Position numbers and translations under genes: made by a program. The notes below the pieces were generated by a model, which saw nothing but the letters and a program-made list of their open reading frames with translations, was not told the origin of the DNA and did not search any database. A stretch of 64,000 bases of DNA from the NCBI RefSeq assembly GCF_011058155.1, contig NZ_JAALFC010000002.1, positions 146,366 through 210,365 on the forward strand, in the 5' to 3' direction. The DNA comes from Litoribacterium kuwaitense (lineage in GTDB: Bacteria; Bacillota; Bacilli; Bacillales; DSM-28697). The first letter of the stretch is position 1. Each line of letters begins with the position of its first letter. Of the stretch, positions 17,843 through 27,328 are shown one piece after another.

Positions 17843-19429
17843 ATGAACAAAGCGAAGGTAGGGTTCTTGCTTTCTTTTATGTTGTCTGTCGTTATGCTCG
17901 TTGCCTGCAGCGAAAGTGAAAGTAGTGTTAGTGAGAGAAGTAAAGAAATTTCTTTGACCAAAGAAGGGTTTCCGATCGTTGAAGAGCCTGTGACGATGGA
18001 GATGTTTGGTCCAAGCACAAGCATCGCTGATTGGGAAGATATGCACTTTTTTAAAGAAATGGAAGAGATCACAAATGTGAAGCTGACGTTTTTAAATCCA
18101 AGTTTGGAAAGCCTTGAAACACAGAAAAACCTCATGTTTGCCAGTGGTGATTACTCAGATATATTATTTGGAGCTAGTTTAACACTTGAAGAACAAGTGG
18201 ATTATGGGAGTCAAGGAATTCTCATTCCTCTCAATGATTTAATTGAAGAACACGCTCCTAACGTGCAAAAGGTCTTGGAAGATTACCCATTGGTCGAACA
18301 AGTCATTACAGCAACGGATGGGAACATATATGCTTTACCGAATGTGGATATGGGCATTACATGGGATCGTGGACCAATGTGGTATAACCAAAAATGGCTG
18401 GATGCTCTTGAGGTGGAGGGGCTACCTGAGACGACAGATGAATTGTATCAGCTGCTAAAGCGTTTTAAAACGGAAGATCCGAATGGCAATGGAGAAGCTG
18501 ATGAAATACCGTTAACGGCCTTTAAGATTGAAGATATTCGCCAATGGTTCCTAGGCTTCTTTGGTCATCTCGATCCAGGATTAGAAGTAATTGATGGAGA
18601 AGTGATTTTTGGTGCGATTCAACCTGGCTATAAAGCATACCTTGAATACATGAATAAGTTATACGCAGAAGGGCTATTGGACCCAGAAAGCTTTTCGCAA
18701 ACTGGAGATCAGAAAAAAGCAAAAGGTCAGGCCAACCAAATTGGCTTGTTTGCCGACTGGTCGCCGCATTTTACATTAGGTGGGGAGGCAGAACCGGGTG
18801 ACCACCCAATGATGCAGCCTGTGAGAAGTGATATCGTTGACGAGCCTCGTTTGCCAAAAAGAGATGGGATTTCACCAGGCCAATTTGCTATCACTTCATC
18901 GAATCCTTATCCTGAAGTAGCGATCCGCTGGGTAGACTATTTATATTCTTTAGAAGGAGCGACGCTTGCCAACATCGGGAAAGAAGGGGTGTTTTGGGAA
19001 TGGAAGGACGAAGAGAAAGGCATTCGTGTCAATAAAGAAACACCAGCACAATATGGCAGCGGGGAAGAGTGGCGTGGCTCATTGACCCCTGACTTTGGCG
19101 TGCCAATTCCAAAAAGGGGCTATACAGAAATCGGCTTAAGCTGGGAAGATAGCTCAACGTTTACCCTTGATGAGACAGCGGAAAAATTTGAGCCTTATGC
19201 GCAAGTTGCTCTTCCAAAAATGTTTCTTACGAAAGAAGAGCAAAATGAGGTCGGGCGAATTCGAGCTGACTTAGATGCTTACGTTGAGCAAATGGAAGCC
19301 AAGTTTATTACCGGGCAAGAACCGCTTTCAAAATGGGATGAATATGTTGATACAGTTAACAAAATGAAAGTTGGTCGATTGATTGAAATTTATGCCGAAG
19401 CTTACGAGAAATTTAATACGGCTGAATAA
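17843..19429 (+). CDS. LplA-like solute-binding lipoprotein, copy 4 (intact)
   Basis: The product of about 528 residues starts at ATG 17843 after AAGGAGGGG; the lipobox is MLVAC. The segment equivalent to the frameshift site is DMHFFKEMEE and stays in frame here. In its middle part (ALPNVDMGITW, TAFKIEDIRQWFLGFFGHLDPG) it resembles copy 1, while its signal peptide resembles copy 3, which suggests recombination among the paralogues. It is the last member of the array. Confidence 0.9.
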   Translation: MNKAKVGFLLSFMLSVVMLVACSESESSVSERSKEISLTKEGFPIVEEPVTMEMFGPSTSIADWEDMHFFKEMEEITNVKLTFLNPSLESLETQKNLMFASGDYSDILFGASLTLEEQVDYGSQGILIPLNDLIEEHAPNVQKVLEDYPLVEQVITATDGNIYALPNVDMGITWDRGPMWYNQKWLDALEVEGLPETTDELYQLLKRFKTEDPNGNGEADEIPLTAFKIEDIRQWFLGFFGHLDPGLEVIDGEVIFGAIQPGYKAYLEYMNKLYAEGLLDPESFSQTGDQKKAKGQANQIGLFADWSPHFTLGGEAEPGDHPMMQPVRSDIVDEPRLPKRDGISPGQFAITSSNPYPEVAIRWVDYLYSLEGATLANIGKEGVFWEWKDEEKGIRVNKETPAQYGSGEEWRGSLTPDFGVPIPKRGYTEIGLSWEDSSTFTLDETAEKFEPYAQVALPKMFLTKEEQNEVGRIRADLDAYVEQMEAKFITGQEPLSKWDEYVDTVNKMKVGRLIEIYAEAYEKFNTAE

Positions 19430-19433
19430 TCTT

Positions 19434-19474
19434 AAAGGCGCTGTAACCTTATCAAAGGTCAGCGCCTTTTTTGG
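19434..19474 (+). terminator. Terminator after binding protein copy 4
   Basis: The long stem AAAGGCGCTG/CAGCGCCTTT with further pairing ACCTT/AAGGT is followed by TTTT. Confidence 0.85.
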
Positions 19475-19704
19475 ATAAGGTTTACGCAAGGGTTGATACT
19501 TTCGTTCAAAAAGACGCCATGATACAATAATAAGAAGACTTATACACAAAAATCTAAGACTTTAAAGATATATTTCCCCATACCCCACTCCCTTTTAAAC
19601 CACCGATACACTCGATGTCCCATTCTTAGCATCTTTCATTTTTAATCGATTTCTGTGAAGAACGTGCAGTCAAAGGTATGACAAATCAGTGAAGGAGTGG
19701 CAGT

Positions 19705-20100
19705 ATGTTTAAAGATTTAATGAAGATTAAGGAAATTGACGGAGAACTAAAGCTCTCTCACAAGCAAAAGGATTTTGGGATTACACTATCTACAGAAGAG
19801 CTTATCGTTCAAAAGCCCCATATGAATTATCACATTAAATTAGATGATATTGTCAGTATTCGTCCGTTTGAATCCCCTCGTTTTAAAAGTATTTCCTTAA
19901 GCACAGGTTTAGAAAATGCCAGAGAAGTAGCAATGATGAATCAACATCGTAATCATTATCAATTTCATGTAAAAAAAGCGTATGTGCATCGCCGGAGCGG
20001 CATTTCTGAGATCGGTACAACTTCTATTGTCTTTCCAATACGTCAAAAATATATTCAGCGAATTGCCACATATGGTGGAATGACAGGTGTCATTGCATAA
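19705..20100 (+). CDS. Hypothetical protein, 131 residues
   Basis: The ATG at 19705 has GAAGGAG eight bases upstream. The protein has no signal peptide or membrane helix and is rich in beta-type strands with many His, Lys and Arg. I do not recognise a family; a compact PH-like fold is only a guess. It stands alone, transcribed in the same direction as its neighbours, with its own spacing on both sides. Confidence 0.7.
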   Translation: MFKDLMKIKEIDGELKLSHKQKDFGITLSTEELIVQKPHMNYHIKLDDIVSIRPFESPRFKSISLSTGLENAREVAMMNQHRNHYQFHVKKAYVHRRSGISEIGTTSIVFPIRQKYIQRIATYGGMTGVIA

Positions 20101-20229
20101 AATGAACAAGTAAGAATGTCAGCTTTTGAGTGTTTGTGTATATTTCTCGGTCATTGAAGGTTCGGGGAGGGGATTATAGGACTTTACACTGTTCATGATT
20201 AAGGATTTGTAGCAGAACGGAGAATGTGT

Positions 20230-21732
20230 ATGTCGGAATTTTTTCAAGTGGATTACTTTATTTTACTCTTTTCAATATTATTTTTATGTGGTGTCCTATC
20301 AGTCAAATTTTCTACGCGATTAAATGTACCAGCACTGATCTTTTTTATCGGTATTGGAATGTTGATTGGCAGTGATGGGCTTGGCATCATTTATTTTGAT
20401 AATCCACACTATGGTCAGTTAGTAGGAATTATTGCACTTGTTATTATTTTGTTTGAGGGCGGATTGCAAACGAAATGGACGGATGTTAAGCCAGTCATGA
20501 AACCGGCGATCTCTTTAGCGACTTTAGGGGTCGTCGTCACAATGTTTGTACTTGGTGTTGTCGCCTATTTTGTTCTCGATGAAATATCATTTCTCTATGC
20601 GTTGCTTTTCGGAGCAATCGTTGGTTCTACGGATGCTGCCGCTGTATTTGCAGTGATTAAGGGACAGAACATTCGAAAAAAAATTGAAGCAACTCTCGAA
20701 GCGGAATCAGGAACAAACGACCCGATGGCGATGTTCTTAACCATTTCGTTAATTGAGTGGATTATGTCGCCAGGCTCTAATATATTTGAAATGATGGGAT
20801 TTTTTGTTTTACAGATGGGTCTAGGTATTTTATGCGGTCTAGGTTTTGGAAAACTTGCACAAACCATTATTAATCGCATTAATCTGGACTCGAGTGGTTT
20901 ATATCCAGTGTTGGCGACCGCATTTGCCATGTTTACGTACGCTTTTACGACGATGATTCAAGGCAGTGGCTTACTTGCAGTCTATATTGCTGCGATTTTA
21001 CTCGGTAATTCTGAGTTGACCTATAAGCATTCTATTTTGCGCTTTAATGAAGGTTTTGCTTGGCTCGCGCAGATTACGATGTTTATTATTCTCGGACTCC
21101 TCGTGTTTCCTGATAATTTATTATCTGGTGACTTTATCTGGCGTGGCCTTTTGCTCTCTGTATTCCTCATTCTCGTTGCTCGTCCAATCGCCGTTTTCGT
21201 GTCGCTCGCTTTTTCCCGCTATACGTTGAAAGAAAAAATATTTATTTCATGGGCCGGTTTACGCGGAGCTGTCCCCATCGTTCTCGCAACATTTATGTTT
21301 GCCGAAGGGCTCGAGAACGCCCAGCTTTTCTTCAACATCGTCTTCTTTGTCGTCTTAACGTCAACGCTTATCCAAGGTTCGACGATCGCTTTATTAGCCC
21401 GCATTCTAGGCTTGTCAGAGGATGGCCGACCGACTCCACCGCATTCGCTTGAACTGATTTCCATCGGTAAAGCCAATGCAGAGATGATGGAATATGTCGT
21501 GTCTCCCAATGATCATTTTATCAATCAACGTCTGATCGATCTAGATTTTCCGAATAAAGTCATTGTAAGTGTGATCATTCGCGGAGAAAACCTGGTGACG
21601 CCTTATGGTGACACAACCATTCTTCCAGGTGATGTTCTTTATTTTCTCGTTCCCAAAACGAGAAAGCCGCAACTGATGGAATATCTCGAGCAATCAGAGG
21701 TTGAAGAAGAGGCAAGAACGCATTCCATGTAA
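20230..21732 (+). CDS. Monovalent cation:proton antiporter, CvrA/NhaP2 type (CPA1)
   Basis: The product of about 500 residues has some 12 membrane helices and CPA1 motifs: FEGGLQTKWTDVKP, GAIVGSTDAAAVFAVI, ESGTNDPMAMFLT and SWAGLRGAVPIVLATF. A C-terminal cytosolic domain of about 80 residues (from SLELISIGKAN) resembles TrkA_C, typical for the K+/H+ subgroup. It probably exchanges K+ or Na+ for protons and helps pH homeostasis. I choose ATG 20230, eight bases after CGGAGA, rather than the ATG two codons upstream. Confidence 0.88.
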   Translation: MSEFFQVDYFILLFSILFLCGVLSVKFSTRLNVPALIFFIGIGMLIGSDGLGIIYFDNPHYGQLVGIIALVIILFEGGLQTKWTDVKPVMKPAISLATLGVVVTMFVLGVVAYFVLDEISFLYALLFGAIVGSTDAAAVFAVIKGQNIRKKIEATLEAESGTNDPMAMFLTISLIEWIMSPGSNIFEMMGFFVLQMGLGILCGLGFGKLAQTIINRINLDSSGLYPVLATAFAMFTYAFTTMIQGSGLLAVYIAAILLGNSELTYKHSILRFNEGFAWLAQITMFIILGLLVFPDNLLSGDFIWRGLLLSVFLILVARPIAVFVSLAFSRYTLKEKIFISWAGLRGAVPIVLATFMFAEGLENAQLFFNIVFFVVLTSTLIQGSTIALLARILGLSEDGRPTPPHSLELISIGKANAEMMEYVVSPNDHFINQRLIDLDFPNKVIVSVIIRGENLVTPYGDTTILPGDVLYFLVPKTRKPQLMEYLEQSEVEEEARTHSM

Positions 21733-21750
21733 TCTATACTTTGTCAATGC

Positions 21751-21780
21751 AAACGGACATCCTGTTAAGGATGTCCGTTT
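21751..21780. terminator. Bidirectional hairpin between antiporter gene and pdxK
   Basis: The perfect 12-bp stem AAACGGACATCC/GGATGTCCGTTT has a 6-nt loop and lies between two convergent genes. Confidence 0.7.
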
Positions 21781-21856
21781 CAGGTTGTTGACAAAGCCGT
21801 CGCTTTTTAAAACAGGCGAAAAGTAGAAGCATCCATTAAGCGAACGGTGCTTGACA
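21781..21856 (-). repeat. Convergent-gene intergenic element, copy 4 (inverted)
   Basis: On the minus strand the stretch ends GCGACGGCTTTGTCAACAACCTG immediately before the hairpin at 21751-21780, the same order as AAAGCGTTTGTCAACAGGCTG plus hairpin at 41810. The 5' part is strongly diverged. Confidence 0.45.
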
Positions 21857-21860
21857 AACT

Positions 21861-22664
21861 TTATTTGTTTCGATATGCACTGTGCATCGTCGGTCCAACG
21901 TATTCATTTAACTTAAAGCCGTGTTGAATCGCAGCAGTAATGAAATCTTTTGCCGTTTCGATCGCTTCTTTAATTGCCGCGCCACGTGCGAGTTCAGCTG
22001 TAATTGCTGCCGAGTACGTACAGCCTGCGCCATGGGTGTAAGATGTAGCTACTCGATCAGCCTCAAACATTTCAAAGGTTGTGCCATCATAAAGTAAGTC
22101 AGTTGCTCTGCCATCGGCTTTATTCTGACCACCTTTTATTAACACATATTTTGGCCCAAGCGCATGAATTTTTTCAGCCGCTTTTTTCATATCATCAATT
22201 CCTTTAAGCGGTGGCATTTGCGCTAATTGACTCGCTTCAAATAGGTTTGGTGTCGCGATTGTTGCGACAGGGACTAAGACGTCTCGTAAAGCAACAGATG
22301 TCTCTGGATGAAGAACTTCATCATTTCCTTTACAAACCATGACAGGGTCAACGACGACATTTTTTATTCCGTGCGTTTGGATGGTGTCTGCGACAAGCTC
22401 AATAATCTCAACAGAGCCAAGCATGCCTGTTTTTAAGGCATCAATGTTCACACTGAACAAGGTATCAAGCTGCGCTTTCACCGTCGCTGTTTCCTGAGGG
22501 AAAACGAGGTGATTCCAATGATTGTTTGGGTCCATGGTGACAATAGTGGTCACTGCACTCATGCCGTACACATTTCGTTCTTGGAAAGTCTTTAAATCGG
22601 CTTGAATTCCAGCACCGCCACTTGTATCTGAGCCTGCGATGGTCACTGCTTTCGGTAATCCCAT
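21861..22664 (-). CDS. pdxK: Pyridoxine/pyridoxal/pyridoxamine kinase
   Basis: The 267-residue protein is of the ThiD-like ribokinase fold: TIAGSDTSGGAGIQADLKTF at the N-terminus, DPVMVCKG in the middle and the anion hole YTHGAGCTYSAA at the C-terminus. DPNN[HS]WNHLVFP and the two conserved cysteines are typical of the Bacillus PdxK branch (CC-PdxK), which phosphorylates B6 vitamers and can also accept HMP. GAAAGGGGAA precedes the ATG. It stands alone and converges on the antiporter gene. Confidence 0.88.
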   Translation of the reverse strand: MGLPKAVTIAGSDTSGGAGIQADLKTFQERNVYGMSAVTTIVTMDPNNHWNHLVFPQETATVKAQLDTLFSVNIDALKTGMLGSVEIIELVADTIQTHGIKNVVVDPVMVCKGNDEVLHPETSVALRDVLVPVATIATPNLFEASQLAQMPPLKGIDDMKKAAEKIHALGPKYVLIKGGQNKADGRATDLLYDGTTFEMFEADRVATSYTHGAGCTYSAAITAELARGAAIKEAIETAKDFITAAIQHGFKLNEYVGPTMHSAYRNK

Positions 22665-22810
22665 TAAACATTCCCCTTTCTATACATTTCTTTATTATAA
22701 CAAGAATCGACATTGTGAGCATTGCATCTGATTGATTCCTGTCACCCGTATAGAAATGGCACAATGACAAAAAATAAAAAAACATCTCTGAAAAGGAGGG
22801 GAAACAAGCA

Positions 22811-22933
22811 TTGAGACAGCGAAAAGCCAAGAAAAATAAAGGCACACAGTCGGATCAGCAGACGACGCAGGAGCAAATTTCGGATGTGTACAAAGAAGGA
22901 ACGATAGACCAAAAAGAAACGCCTCAGCATTAA
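22811..22933 (+). CDS. Small hydrophilic protein, 40 residues
   Basis: The TTG at 22811 follows AAAAGGAGGGG at a suitable distance. The product is Lys/Gln/Thr-rich, with no membrane segment, and resembles in composition small spore-associated proteins, although I recognise no family. A terminator follows at 23019. The strong ribosome site plus terminator argue for a real gene. Confidence 0.55.
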   Translation: MRQRKAKKNKGTQSDQQTTQEQISDVYKEGTIDQKETPQH

Positions 22934-23018
22934 TTTCTTTGTTTAGTCTGTCTTAGGAATAGACGGGAAGATGAGTGAATCCCCCGAACGTCAATTCTTA
23001 TGTTTTCCAGTATGATGG

Positions 23019-23056
23019 CACCTTTTTCCACAAACGAAAAAGGTGTTTATTTAGTT
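23019..23056 (+). terminator. Terminator after the small ORF, upstream of the germination operon
   Basis: CACCTTTTT/AAAAAGGTG with a CCACAAACG loop is followed by a T-rich stretch. Confidence 0.6.
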
Positions 23057-23139
23057 ATTTAATTCGATTGTCCGTTTCGTATAATTCATTTGCGCTCAGG
23101 AAAAGCTGACATGTAAGACGTGAGAGAGGAATTTTCACC

Positions 23140-24648
23140 ATGATATGGAAATGGCTAAAGCGCTCGTGGAAAAGTTCAGACGATAAAGCACATTCAACGG
23201 TTACAATACCAGAAATGCTTGACCAATTAGCGGAATCTAATGATTTTCTCGCGTATAATGCACATACAAACAATGGAACGGTCTATTTGAGCTACAGTAA
23301 TCCTTTGGTAGACGCGGACATTCTGCATAATCATCTGCTTCCTCAACTTGTGAAATATGACATTAACTCAATTGAAGACTTGTCTAAAGCGATTCCTTTT
23401 GAACAAAAATCAATGACGATGGATGCCGAGGAAGCGGAAAAAAAGATCATGAACGGGTTTGTCTCGGTTCAGTTGCAAAAAGGAGATCACCAGACGATCC
23501 TTGTTCCTGCTGGTTTATCACGAGCGAGGCAAGTCGCAACTGCAGAAGTAGAGTTTTCTGTATTGGGACCGAAGGAAGCTTTTCTCGAAGCGTTGGATAC
23601 GAATTTGAATCTCGTTCGCAAACGATTACCGGTCCATGAACTAAAAGTAGATGAACTTAGCTCAGGACGGCTAACGAAAACGAGAATTGCAGTGCTATCT
23701 ATGGAAGGGATTACGAATAAAGAAAACGTCGATACGGTCAAGCAACGATTAAATGAGATCGACTTTGACCAGATTAATGACAGTTCGTTCTTAGCACAAA
23801 TGATGGCGGATAATTCGAACTCAATCTTTCCGCAATTTATTGATACAGAGCGTCCCGATCGCGTCGCTTCAGCGTTAGCAGAGGGAAAAGTCGCCATCTT
23901 AATGGATGGCTCTCCAATGGCATTGCTGGCGCCAACGACGCTGTTAGAGTTTTTTGTAGCGTTTGAAGATTATTTTTTAAACTGGATTATTGCCACCTCG
24001 TTTCGTGTGATCCGTGTTTGTTCGGTTCTGTTTTCCATTTTTGCGACTCCGTTGTATGTTGCTATTTTAACTTTTCATTACGAAATGATCCCAAGGGATT
24101 TAATGCCAACACTGATTACGACGCGACGAGAAGTACCGTTTCCCCCCATTATCGAAGCGCTATTTCTTGAATTGACGATCGAGCTCTTAAGGGAGGCTGG
24201 GGCAAGACTGCCTACAAAAGTCGGACAGACCATTGGGATTGTGGGTGGTATTGTTATAGGGACAGCCGCTGTTGAAGCTGGGCTGACGAGTAACGTTCTT
24301 CTCATTATTGTCGCTTTAGCGGCACTGTCGTCGTTTACAACACCTGTTTATAAAATGAGTAATACGATTCGTTTGCTTCGTTTTCCGCTGCTACTCGCTG
24401 CTCAATTTTGGGGCTTAATCGGTATTGTCATTTGTGGAACGTTGATTTGGACACATTTACTGAGGTTGACTTCATTAGGAAGACCTTATCTTGAACCGCT
24501 CTTTCCGCTACGCTTGTCAGATTTTAAAGATACGCTCGTTCGCCTCCCATTTTCGAAGCAGTCGTTACGACCAATTCAAATGCAGACAGAAAAAATTGAG
24601 CGGTTTAAAAGGAAACGTGCCGCCAAGAAAAAAGATATCGATGAGTAA
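23140..24648 (+). CDS. Spore germinant receptor, GerA-type A subunit
   Basis: The 502-residue protein has a soluble N-terminal half (about 1-260), then about five membrane helices, as in GerAA/GerKA/YndD. Family landmarks are AVLSMEGITNKENVDTVKQRL, EGKVAILMDGSPMALLAPTTLLEFF and REAGARLPTKVGQTIGIVGG. The A subunit lies in the spore inner membrane and helps to form the nutrient-sensing channel. It starts the operon; gerB follows after 21 bp. Confidence 0.93.
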   Translation: MIWKWLKRSWKSSDDKAHSTVTIPEMLDQLAESNDFLAYNAHTNNGTVYLSYSNPLVDADILHNHLLPQLVKYDINSIEDLSKAIPFEQKSMTMDAEEAEKKIMNGFVSVQLQKGDHQTILVPAGLSRARQVATAEVEFSVLGPKEAFLEALDTNLNLVRKRLPVHELKVDELSSGRLTKTRIAVLSMEGITNKENVDTVKQRLNEIDFDQINDSSFLAQMMADNSNSIFPQFIDTERPDRVASALAEGKVAILMDGSPMALLAPTTLLEFFVAFEDYFLNWIIATSFRVIRVCSVLFSIFATPLYVAILTFHYEMIPRDLMPTLITTRREVPFPPIIEALFLELTIELLREAGARLPTKVGQTIGIVGGIVIGTAAVEAGLTSNVLLIIVALAALSSFTTPVYKMSNTIRLLRFPLLLAAQFWGLIGIVICGTLIWTHLLRLTSLGRPYLEPLFPLRLSDFKDTLVRLPFSKQSLRPIQMQTEKIERFKRKRAAKKKDIDE

Positions 24649-24669
24649 TAAAAAGGAGGAGCTAGTGAC

Positions 24670-25767
24670 GTGACTTCTCATATTAAAAAGCAATTTCGCG
24701 TGTCTCCTTTTTTTGTTCTGTTTTTAGTGCATGGCGCACAAACAGGTATTTTTATTTTAAATTTCCAACATTCTCTTGTGCCATACGTTGGCTATGATGC
24801 TTGGTTGAGCCTCCTTTTAGCTGCTGGTTTATCTCATATCATCATTGCGCTCATTTATGTGGCGATGAAGCGATCGGGTGGAAGTATTGATCGGTTGCAT
24901 GACCGTATTTTTGGGCGCGTTCTTGGGCGCGCCTTATTAATGCTGTTAAGTATTGGTTATTTTGTAGGTGCATTTCTAATTTTGCGGACCTATATTCAAA
25001 TTATACAAACGTGGGTTTTTCCAGATATGATCATTTGGCTGTTTGCTCTCGTCTTATTATTACTTGTAGGGTATATTGTTGCAGGAGGATTTCGGGTGGT
25101 GACAGGGATTACGGTATATAGCGTTTTCATCCCTTCATTTCTTCTTTTCGTTGTATTTTTCCCGATGCAATATGCGCAGTACTCTCCATTACTCCCCGTG
25201 TTTACAAGCTCAGTCACAAATATCTGGCAGGCTGCTTTAGGAATGATGCCTGCATTCTTCGGTTATCTATTCATTATTTTTTATTATCCCTTTATTAATG
25301 AGCCGGAAAAATCACAGAAATGGGCGCACTTAGCAAACTTAATATCGTTTGCGTTGTATGTTGTAACGGCATTTGTCAGCTTCAGCTTTTTTAGTCCAAA
25401 TCAATTGATGGATCATATTTGGCCGACGCTGTCATTGCTGCAAGTTGTCACCTTGCCTTTTGTTGAGAGGTTCGAGATCATTACGATTGCTTTTTGGCTT
25501 TTAATTTTACTGCCTTACACATGTTTAGCGATTTGGGCAGGAACGAAAATGCTAAAACGACTTACGGGCGCTCGACAGCGAACGTATGTATGGATCGTGA
25601 TTGCAGGAATCTACATCTCGCTTCTTCTTATTACTCAACCCGAAAAGTTAAATATGTTTGCAGATTTTTATAGAGCGTATGGCGTTGTTGTTCTGTTTAT
25701 ATACGTGCCTGTTTTAGCGCTGGGTGCTCTATTTAAAGGGGAGGGGAGGAAAAGGAATGAAACGTAA
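24670..25767 (+). CDS. Spore germinant receptor, GerB-type B subunit
   Basis: The 365-residue membrane protein has about ten helices and the amino-acid-permease-like fold of GerAB/GerKB. It starts with GTG at 24670 behind AAAAGGAGGAG. GerB subunits bind the germinant directly in known receptors. Its end overlaps the start of gerC by 11 bp. Confidence 0.92.
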   Translation: MTSHIKKQFRVSPFFVLFLVHGAQTGIFILNFQHSLVPYVGYDAWLSLLLAAGLSHIIIALIYVAMKRSGGSIDRLHDRIFGRVLGRALLMLLSIGYFVGAFLILRTYIQIIQTWVFPDMIIWLFALVLLLLVGYIVAGGFRVVTGITVYSVFIPSFLLFVVFFPMQYAQYSPLLPVFTSSVTNIWQAALGMMPAFFGYLFIIFYYPFINEPEKSQKWAHLANLISFALYVVTAFVSFSFFSPNQLMDHIWPTLSLLQVVTLPFVERFEIITIAFWLLILLPYTCLAIWAGTKMLKRLTGARQRTYVWIVIAGIYISLLLITQPEKLNMFADFYRAYGVVVLFIYVPVLALGALFKGEGRKRNET

Positions 25768-26824
25768 AGGTCTTTTCTTTATTTTGTGCACCTTTCTTTT
25801 GCTACAGTCGAGTTGCGGTGCCACACCTAAAATACTTGATGATGTACAACTTGCAACCGTCATCGGGCTTGATCCAGCTGAAAATCATGATGTGAAGATG
25901 ACCATTTCTTTTCCGGTGTTTAACCCCGACGAGACGACAACAAACGAAACGTTTACGACACAAGCGCGAACGTTAAATGAGAACCTTAACGGAGCAGGGG
26001 CTCAGTCTTCAAAAGTGATTGAAACTGGAAAACTGGATACGATTGTGATCAACGAGGAATTAGCGAAGCAAGGCATTACAGACTATCTTGATTTCTTAAA
26101 GCGTGGGGCTAATACGGGTGCCAAGCTTTACATTGTGATCTCGGAAAGCCCGGCTCAAAGTCTGCTTAAAGGAGAATACGCAGCGCAAGACCTAGGCGTT
26201 TATTTAGACAGCATGCTGCAACAAAATATGAACAAAAGAATGATTCCTGAAATGAACCTTCATTTGTATCAATACGCTCTATTTTCTACGGGCGGAGACC
26301 CAATCTTGCCGATTTTAAAACAGAGCAAAGATGTCGTTGAAATTTCTGGAATTGCAATTATGGACAAGGACAAATTTGTCGAAAAAATCCCCTTTGAAGA
26401 CACTTTTTACTTTAACGCCATTTACGATGATGTAGCAAAAGGGGCACATCGGGCAAAAGACGAAGAAGGGAATATCGCCTATATTCGACGAATTGATTCA
26501 ATCCGCACAGTCAATTTTAATAAGAAAGATCATTCGTTGACGTTGTCTGTTGATATGGAGGGAGAAGTCCTAGAATATACGGGGTCTCATTTTACAGAAG
26601 AGCGTAGCAAAGAAGTTGAGGAAAACTTAAAAAATCGAATTGAGGAAAAAGGATTACAAATGCTTAAACGTTTTCAAGAATTAAATGTTGATCCACTTGG
26701 ATTTGGAGATGATATTCAAGGACGTGCAGGCTTTTCTTGGCAGGAATGGCAGCAAACCTACCCAAACCTAAAAATGAACGTAACCGCGAACGTAATCATT
26801 GTAAATAAAGGAATTTCAGAATAA
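25757..26824 (+). CDS. Spore germinant receptor, GerC-type lipoprotein
   Basis: The product of about 355 residues has a lipoprotein signal peptide ending LLQSSC and the GerC pattern (DDVQLATVIGLDPAE, TSTARTLNE-like QARTLNENLNGAG, KVIETGKLDTIVINEELAKQGI, EISGIAIMDKDKFV). I start it at ATG 25757 after GGGAGGAAAAGG; the frame is open farther upstream inside gerB. Spore-membrane lipoprotein completing the A-B-C receptor. Confidence 0.92.
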   Translation: MKRKGLFFILCTFLLLQSSCGATPKILDDVQLATVIGLDPAENHDVKMTISFPVFNPDETTTNETFTTQARTLNENLNGAGAQSSKVIETGKLDTIVINEELAKQGITDYLDFLKRGANTGAKLYIVISESPAQSLLKGEYAAQDLGVYLDSMLQQNMNKRMIPEMNLHLYQYALFSTGGDPILPILKQSKDVVEISGIAIMDKDKFVEKIPFEDTFYFNAIYDDVAKGAHRAKDEEGNIAYIRRIDSIRTVNFNKKDHSLTLSVDMEGEVLEYTGSHFTEERSKEVEENLKNRIEEKGLQMLKRFQELNVDPLGFGDDIQGRAGFSWQEWQQTYPNLKMNVTANVIIVNKGISE

Positions 26825-26834
26825 GTGATGAAAG

Positions 26835-26862
26835 TCCCCCTGGAGACAGCGCTCCAGGGGGA
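26835..26862. terminator. Terminator hairpin after the germination operon
   Basis: The perfect 11-bp stem TCCCCCTGGAG/CTCCAGGGGGA has a 6-nt loop. It lies between convergent genes and can serve both. Confidence 0.8.
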
Positions 26863-26894
26863 TCTATTTGTTGGTGTCATGCTGTATGGCACTT

Positions 26895-27080
26895 TTATTT
26901 GGACACAGGGTCATTTTTCGCTTCATCTTGGGCGTCGGTTTGGCCTTCCGCATAGGCGTCACGGTATAAAGTTTCCATGTACATGTAAACGATCTGCTTT
27001 ACCTTATTGTCGACATGAAGCATATCTAAATGTTGACTGCACTGTTGCATCGTGCGTTTTCCTTGGGAGTGGCTGGTCAT
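26895..27080 (-). CDS. Small conserved-looking hypothetical protein, 61 residues
   Basis: The ATG at 27080 has AAGGAGGG six bases upstream on the minus strand, which makes this short frame credible. The product has a central helix (KVKQIVYMYMETLYRDAYAEG) and an acidic tail, no signal peptide. No family recognised. Confidence 0.6.
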   Translation of the reverse strand: MTSHSQGKRTMQQCSQHLDMLHVDNKVKQIVYMYMETLYRDAYAEGQTDAQDEAKNDPVSK

Positions 27081-27245
27081 TCGAAACCCTCCTTGTACCC
27101 ATGATATGTTCTATTATACGAATAAGCGATTCTTATTGTATATAGGACATTTAGAGGAAATTTGTCGGAATGATAAAAAGACTATGGATTTTTAGATTTC
27201 AGTGTCGTCGATATTCAGAAATTCTTTGTCGCAGATTGTTATTCA

Positions 27246-27274
27246 TTGAAAAACGCAAAGAGTTTGCTTACACT
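27246..27274 (+). promoter_or_regulatory. SigA-like promoter of the SLH protein gene
   Basis: TTGAAA, a 17-bp spacer and TACACT lie 55 bp upstream of the start codon. Confidence 0.5.
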
Positions 27275-27328
27275 TGTTTAGAGTGAAAAAAGGTGGAGAC
27301 ACCAAATTATACTAGGGGAGAGAGATAT

